From the NCBI RefSeq assembly GCF_003703395.1, contig NZ_RDQN01000004.1:310001-374000 (forward strand): a stretch of DNA of 64,000 nt, in the 5' to 3' direction. The position numbers and the translations under genes are program-made. This document shows, one piece after another, positions 59,649 through 64,000 of the stretch (positions are counted from its first letter, which is position 1; each line of letters opens with the position of its first letter). This DNA comes from Pseudoxanthomonas spadix. Its GTDB lineage: Bacteria; Pseudomonadota; Gammaproteobacteria; Xanthomonadales; Xanthomonadaceae. Below the pieces are notes generated by a model that ran no database searches, had not been told where the DNA came from, and worked only from the letters and a program-made list of their open reading frames with translations.

Positions 59649-60059
59649 ATGTCCGAGATCCTGATCCCCGTATCCTTTGGCGAATTGCTGGACAAGATCT
59701 CCATCCTGCAGATCAAGTCCGAGCGCATCACCGATGCGGCCAAGCTGGCCAACGTGCGCAGGGAACTGTCGGCGTTGGAACAGACCTGGATGGCCCACCC
59801 GGCCGCAGTCAAGGACGTGGCCAGGCTGCGCGCCGAGTTGAAGGCGGTCAACGAGCGCCTGTGGGTGATCGAGGATGACATCCGCCGCAAGGAGAAGGCC
59901 CAGGCCTTCGACGAGGAATTCATCGGTCTGGCCCGCAGCGTGTACTTCGAAAACGACACCCGCGCGCGGATCAAGAAGGACATCAACCTGGCGCTGGGCT
60001 CGGCGTATGTGGAAGAAAAATCCTACGAGGATTATTCATCCGAGGCTGCAAGTCCCTGA
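59649..60059 (+). CDS. DUF6165 family protein
   Basis: This 136-residue protein matches DUF6165 by its N-terminus SEILIPVSFGELLDKISILQIKSERI and by a helical, charged body. The family is found near lipopolysaccharide or glycosyltransferase genes, as here, but its function is unknown. No membrane segment or signal is visible. It converges on the heptosyltransferase-family gene, with a 58-bp gap containing weak inverted repeats. Confidence 0.82.
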   Translation: MSEILIPVSFGELLDKISILQIKSERITDAAKLANVRRELSALEQTWMAHPAAVKDVARLRAELKAVNERLWVIEDDIRRKEKAQAFDEEFIGLARSVYFENDTRARIKKDINLALGSAYVEEKSYEDYSSEAASP

Positions 60060-60117
60060 TCGATCCAGCGGTCAATCCTGAAAGGCCGCCGCTGCGCTCC
60101 TTCTCGCTTTCCAGGAA

Positions 60118-61170
60118 TCACCAGCTCAGCGCGGGATGGTCGGCCCGATAGCGCTCGAATGCGGCGATGGCATCCTCGGTGGTCACCAGGGCCATGACTC
60201 CGTCCAATTCGATCTTGGTGCCCCACTTGAGCTCGGTCGCCGGCTTGCGCAGGAACCTGCGCGCGGCCGCGTCGTAGCGGTCCACGCAATAGCGCAGGTC
60301 CGAATACGGCCCGCTGCGCCGCGGATTGCTGGCCGCATGCAGGCCCAACACCTTGGTGCCCATCGCATTGGCGATGTGCATCGGGCCAGAATCCGGGGTG
60401 ACCACCAGGGTGGCGCGGGCCAGCAGTGCGGGCAGCTGCTTGAGCGTGTCCTTGCCGACCAGGTCCAGCACCGGGGCGCGCATCTGCGCGGCGATGGCAT
60501 CGGCGCTGTGGCGCTCCAGCGCGCTGCGCCCGCCGCACAGCACGATGCGCCAGCCTCGCGCGGCGGCGTGGTCGGCCAGGGCGGCGTAGCGGTCCGGATA
60601 CCAGTTGCGGTGCACGTGGCTGGAGCATGGCGAGATCATCAGCACCGGCCGACCATCGTCGGGCCATTGCGCGCCGGCCCAGTCGAACGCGGCCTGCGGC
60701 ACCGGCAGGTCCCAGTGCACCGTGTCCTGCTTCAGGCCCAGCGGCTCGCAGAAGCTGCCGATCGCATCGAGCACATGGATGCCGGGGCGATCGGGGATGC
60801 GTTCGTTGATGAAAAGCCCGTGCAGGTCCTTGGCGCGGCTGCGGTCGTAGCCGATCCGGCGCCGCGCCGGCACGAACGCCGACAGCACATTGGCGCGCAA
60901 TGCCACCTGCATCTGCAGCAGCGCATCGAAGCGTCCGGGCAGCGTGCGGCGCAGCGCGCGCATACCGGCCAGGCCGGTGCGCTTGTCATAGGGGTGAAAG
61001 TGCACGCCGGGCAGGCCATCGAGCAGCCTGTGGCCGGCGCCGTCGATGATCCAGTGCAGGTCCAGCGTTGGCCACGCGCGCTGAAGGGTATGTACCAGCG
61101 GCACCACGTGGGTGACATCGCCCAGCGCCGACAGGCGCAGCAGACACAGGGACTCAGGGGCGTTGGACAA
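60118..61170 (-). CDS. glycosyltransferase family 9 (heptosyltransferase family)
   Basis: This 350-residue GT-B enzyme resembles WaaC/WaaF heptosyltransferases that build the LPS inner core. The N-terminal LLRLSALGDVTHVVPLVHTLQ and C-terminal VVTPDSGPMHIANAMGTKVLGLHAASNPRRSGPYS motifs are characteristic. I propose a TTG start at 61170 (MSNAPESLCLLRLSALGD); no ATG fits and upstream sequence enters the divergent kdkA gene. The starts of the two genes are only 18 bp apart. Which heptose is added cannot be told. Confidence 0.88.
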   Translation of the reverse strand: MSNAPESLCLLRLSALGDVTHVVPLVHTLQRAWPTLDLHWIIDGAGHRLLDGLPGVHFHPYDKRTGLAGMRALRRTLPGRFDALLQMQVALRANVLSAFVPARRRIGYDRSRAKDLHGLFINERIPDRPGIHVLDAIGSFCEPLGLKQDTVHWDLPVPQAAFDWAGAQWPDDGRPVLMISPCSSHVHRNWYPDRYAALADHAAARGWRIVLCGGRSALERHSADAIAAQMRAPVLDLVGKDTLKQLPALLARATLVVTPDSGPMHIANAMGTKVLGLHAASNPRRSGPYSDLRYCVDRYDAAARRFLRKPATELKWGTKIELDGVMALVTTEDAIAAFERYRADHPALSW

Positions 61171-61188
61171 AGTTGTTAGACTCGCGCG

Positions 61189-61938
61189 ATGGCCGCTTTT
61201 GACGCGACGGAAGTGCTGGTGCCGTACGCCGATCAGGGCGGCGACGGGGCGATTCTGTTCGACCGCCAGCGCCTTCGGCAAGCCGAGGCGCAATGGATGG
61301 ACCCCGGCTACTGGGGCGAACGCGCGCGTCCGGTGGACAGTGGCGGGCGCGGTGGCGCGTGGTTCATCGATGCGCCGTTCGGTCCCAGCCTGCTGCGCCT
61401 GTACAAGCGCGGCGGCCTGGCCGCCCGCGTCAGCACCGACCGCTACCTGTGGCGCGGTGCCAACCGCACCCGCAGTTTTGCCGAATTCCGCCTGACCCGC
61501 GCGCTGCTGGCCAAGGGCCTGCCGGTGCCGCGTCCGTACGTGGCCAGCTACCTGCACTCAGGCCTGGGCTACCGCGCTGCGATCCTGGTGGAGCGGTTGT
61601 CCGAAGTGCGCTCGCTGGCCGACCGTGTGCAGGTGGCCGGCAGCGACGCGCCGCTGGAGGAAACTGGCCGGCTCATCGCGCGCTTTCATCGCGCCGGCCT
61701 GGACCATGCCGACCTCAACGCGCACAACATCCTGTTCGACGCGCAGGGCCGCGGCTGGCTGATCGATTTCGACCGCGGCGTGCTGCGCATCCCGGCCACG
61801 CGCTGGCGCCAGGCCAATCTGGCCCGGCTCAAGCGTTCGCTGCTCAAGCTGCGCGGCCAGCGCAGCGTGCAGGACGTGGAAGCCGATTACGCCCGCCTGC
61901 GCCGGGCCTACGACCAGGCCTGGGAGCGGGGCTTTTGA
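61189..61938 (+). CDS. kdkA: 3-deoxy-D-manno-octulosonic acid kinase
   Basis: KdkA phosphorylates the Kdo residue of lipid A-core at O-4. The 249-residue kinase-like protein has [13 protein letters not shown] near the nucleotide site, the catalytic loop [12 protein letters not shown] and the metal-binding LIDFDRG. It is transcribed away from the heptosyltransferase-family gene. Its stop overlaps the TTG start of the next gene (TTGA at 61935-61938). Confidence 0.92.
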   Translation: MAAFDATEVLVPYADQGGDGAILFDRQRLRQAEAQWMDPGYWGERARPVDSGGRGGAWFIDAPFGPSLLRLYKRGGLAARVSTDRYLWRGANRTRSFAEFRLTRALLAKGLPVPRPYVASYLHSGLGYRAAILVERLSEVRSLADRVQVAGSDAPLEETGRLIARFHRAGLDHADLNAHNILFDAQGRGWLIDFDRGVLRIPATRWRQANLARLKRSLLKLRGQRSVQDVEADYARLRRAYDQAWERGF

Positions 61939-62690
61939 GCTGGGCGCTGCGGTTCCAGGGCGTGGGCAATGCCTCGGCGGTGGCGCTGGGCTCGGCGATG
62001 GCCACGATCGAGCGCGACGGTGCGCCGTGGCTGACCATCGACTGCGGCAACGCGGGGCTGGATGCGTTCATCGCCCACTATGGACAGGTGCCATCGGCGG
62101 TGTTCGTCACCCATGCCCATCTGGACCATGTCGGCGGGTTCGAACGGTTGTTTGGCAGCGTCTACTTCGACCCGGCCCGGCGCGGGCAGCTGCCGCTGTA
62201 CGTGCCGGCGCCGATCGTGCCGCTGCTGCACCAGCGCGTGGCCGAGTATCCCAACGTGCTGGCCGAAGGCGGGGGGAACTTCTGGGATGCGTTCCGGCTG
62301 GTGCCGGTGGGCGAGGCGTTCTGGCATGACCGGGTGCGGCTGGAGGTGTTCCCGGTGCGCCATCACTGGCCGCAGACCGCCTTCGGCCTGCGCCTGCCCG
62401 GCTCGCTGGTGTGGACCGGAGACACCCGGCCGATTCCGGAGATGCTGGCCTGCTATGCCGATGCCGACGAGGTGATCGCCCACGACTGCGCCGTGCACGG
62501 CAATCCCTCGCACAGCGGCATCGACGATCTGGAACGCGAATACCCCCCGCAGCTGCTGGCCCGCTGCGTGCTGTACCACCACGCCAGCATGCGCGACGCC
62601 CAGGCCCTGGCTGCACGCGGCCACCACGTGGCCTTGCCGGGCCAGCTGCTAGCGTTGCCCAATCCGATGACGCCCCATACTTCCAGCTGA
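61935..62690 (+). CDS. metallo-beta-lactamase-fold hydrolase
   Basis: This 251-residue protein has [16 protein letters not shown] for metal binding, a later [11 protein letters not shown] aspartate, and [18 protein letters not shown] near the end, resembling RNase Z/PhnP-like hydrolases. The TTG start at 61935 overlaps the kdkA stop; the frame is open further upstream without coding likeness. The substrate could be a phosphodiester, but this is not shown. moaA follows with a one-base overlap (TGATG at 62690). Confidence 0.85.
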   Translation: MSWALRFQGVGNASAVALGSAMATIERDGAPWLTIDCGNAGLDAFIAHYGQVPSAVFVTHAHLDHVGGFERLFGSVYFDPARRGQLPLYVPAPIVPLLHQRVAEYPNVLAEGGGNFWDAFRLVPVGEAFWHDRVRLEVFPVRHHWPQTAFGLRLPGSLVWTGDTRPIPEMLACYADADEVIAHDCAVHGNPSHSGIDDLEREYPPQLLARCVLYHHASMRDAQALAARGHHVALPGQLLALPNPMTPHTSS

Positions 62691-63715
62691 TGAACGCCAT
62701 CGTGCGCATGCCCGAACTGCCGCTGGACCAGCGCGGCCGGCCGCTGCGCGACCTGCGCCTGTCGGTGATCGAAGCCTGCAACTTCCGCTGCGGCTATTGC
62801 ATGCCGGCCGACAGGGTGCCCGACGACTACGGGCTGGATGCGGCGTCGCGCCTGTCCTTCGACCAGATCGAGACCCTGGTCCGCGGCTTTGCGCGGGTGG
62901 GCGTCAACAAGCTGCGCCTGACCGGCGGCGAGCCGCTGCTGCGCAAGGATCTGCCCAGGCTGGTCGAACGGCTGGCACGGATCGAAGGCATCGACGACCT
63001 GGCCATGACCACCAATGGTTCGCTGCTGGACCATCACGCCCAGGCGCTGCGCGATGCCGGCCTGCGTCGCCTCACCATCAGCCTGGATGCGCTGGAACCG
63101 GCGCGCTTCCAGGCCATGTCCGGCGGGCGCGGTGACATCGAGCCGGTCCTGCATGGCATCGCCGCGGCCGAGCGCGCGGGGTTCTCCTCGCTCAAGCTCA
63201 ACTGCGTGGTCCAGCGCGGGGCCAACGAGGACCAGGTGCTGCCGCTGGTCGAGCACTTCCGCAGCAGTGGCCACGTGCTGCGCTTCATCGAGTTCATGGA
63301 TGTGGGGACCTGCAACGCCTGGCGCGCCGACCAGGTGGTGCCCTCGCGGGAACTGCACGCGCGCATCCACGCACGCTGGCCGCTGCATGCCTTGGATGCG
63401 CACTATCGCGGTGAAGTGGCCGAACGCCATGCCTTCCACGACGGGGCAGGGGAGATCGGCTTTGTCAGTTCGGTGACCGCGCCGTTCTGCGGGGATTGTC
63501 ACCGGGCGCGCGTGTCGGCCGACGGACATCTGTACACCTGCCTGTTCTCCGGCACCGGCACCGACCTGCGCCCGGCGCTGGCCCAGGGCGAGAGCGCCCT
63601 AGCGCAGCGCCTGTCCGGCCTGTGGTCGCGGCGCGGCGACCGCTACAGCGAAATCCGCGGCCAGGCCGCGCAGCCACCGCGCAAGCGCGTGGAAATGTTC
63701 CTGATCGGGGGTTGA
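62690..63715 (+). CDS. moaA: GTP 3',8-cyclase (radical SAM)
   Basis: MoaA starts molybdenum cofactor synthesis by rearranging GTP. The 341-residue protein has the radical-SAM CNFRCGYC cluster motif, LRLTGGEPLLRKDL for SAM binding, a second C-terminal cluster (FCGDCHRARVSADGHLYTCLFS) and the essential GG tail (LIGG). The ATG at 62690 overlaps the upstream stop by one base. moaC follows after 3 bp. Confidence 0.97.
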   Translation: MNAIVRMPELPLDQRGRPLRDLRLSVIEACNFRCGYCMPADRVPDDYGLDAASRLSFDQIETLVRGFARVGVNKLRLTGGEPLLRKDLPRLVERLARIEGIDDLAMTTNGSLLDHHAQALRDAGLRRLTISLDALEPARFQAMSGGRGDIEPVLHGIAAAERAGFSSLKLNCVVQRGANEDQVLPLVEHFRSSGHVLRFIEFMDVGTCNAWRADQVVPSRELHARIHARWPLHALDAHYRGEVAERHAFHDGAGEIGFVSSVTAPFCGDCHRARVSADGHLYTCLFSGTGTDLRPALAQGESALAQRLSGLWSRRGDRYSEIRGQAAQPPRKRVEMFLIGG

Positions 63716-63718
63716 ATG

Positions 63719-64000
63719 ATGGTTGAGCAAGCACGTCTGGTCGGTGGATTGACCCATCTGGACGCCGCCGGGCAGCCGGCGATGGTCGATGTGTCGGACA
63801 AGGCCGTGAGCGCGCGCCAGGCCACGGCGCAGTGCCTGGTGGTGTTTCCCACGGAGGTGGCCGCCCAGCTGCGGCGCGACGCCTTGCGCAGCGCCAAGGG
63901 CGGTATCGTCGAGACCGCCGTGATCGCCGGGACGATGGCGGTCAAGCGCACCCACGAACTGATCCCGTTCTGCCATCCGCTGCCCATCGATGGTTGCCGG
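63719..64000 (+). CDS. moaC: cyclic pyranopterin monophosphate synthase, 3' partial
   Basis: MoaC converts the MoaA product to cyclic pyranopterin monophosphate. The frame is open to the window edge; 94 residues show [53 protein letters not shown], which are MoaC signatures. I chose the second ATG at 63719, 7 nt after the GGGGG ribosome site; an ATG at 63716 immediately before it is the alternative. The length missing is about 65 residues. Confidence 0.95.
   Translation, partial: MVEQARLVGGLTHLDAAGQPAMVDVSDKAVSARQATAQCLVVFPTEVAAQLRRDALRSAKGGIVETAVIAGTMAVKRTHELIPFCHPLPIDGCR

Overview
The window reads as an ordinary chromosomal segment of a high-GC gammaproteobacterium of the Xanthomonadaceae/Lysobacteraceae (Pseudoxanthomonas- or Stenotrophomonas-like). 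The evidence is the strong GC bias at third codon positions, the gene orders (miaA-hfq-hflX; phoB-phoR-ppk-ppx; tig-clpP-clpX-lon-hupB; kdkA beside an LPS-type glycosyltransferase), an NAD-type isocitrate dehydrogenase, and GTAG-headed palindromes like the SMAG repeats known from Stenotrophomonas. I saw no prophage, CRISPR array, integrase or insertion sequence with a transposase.

Layout. 1-2.6 kb: end of miaA, then hfq and hflX. 2.8-16 kb: mostly housekeeping and envelope genes (AmpD-like amidase, MOSC protein, YqiA-like hydrolase, rlmL, pyrC, an exported M1 aminopeptidase, a DUF445 protein, CreD, an exported M28 peptidase, PAP2 phosphatase, glycosyltransferase). 17-25 kb: a phosphate/polyphosphate block on the minus strand (phoB, phoR, ppk1, ppx), then a BepA-like protease, a glutaredoxin, a carboxymuconolactone decarboxylase-family protein and icd. 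27.4-38.4 kb: eight same-strand genes, Tat-exported TldD, TldE, DUF4159, MoxR, DUF58, BatA-like, DUF4175-like and a large membrane-anchored protein. This is the least understood block and the best candidate for an undescribed system. 38.4-49.3 kb: tRNA-Leu, a BI-1 protein, a four-tRNA operon (Pro, Arg, His, Lys), then the proteostasis block tig, clpP, clpX, lon, hupB, three tRNAs and ppiD. 49.6-54.5 kb: mltD, gloB, a methyltransferase, rnhA, dnaQ and a PP2C phosphatase. 54.7-64 kb: tRNA-Ser, phosphoketolase, an aldo/keto reductase-SDR pair of unusual codon use, a DUF6165 gene, LPS genes (heptosyltransferase family, kdkA), a metallo-beta-lactamase-fold hydrolase, moaA and the start of moaC.

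How the parts work together. Many neighbours are translationally coupled by ATGA, GTGA or TTGA overlaps, for example phoR-ppk, gloB-mltD and the last four genes of the 31-38 kb operon. Non-coding structure includes nine tRNAs, several hairpin terminators, two loci with GTAG-type palindromes, a roughly 168-bp MITE-like inverted-repeat element whose left end supplies the icd stop codon, and an FNR/ANR-type palindrome upstream of phosphoketolase. Functions rest on motif reading and family knowledge; no database search was possible.
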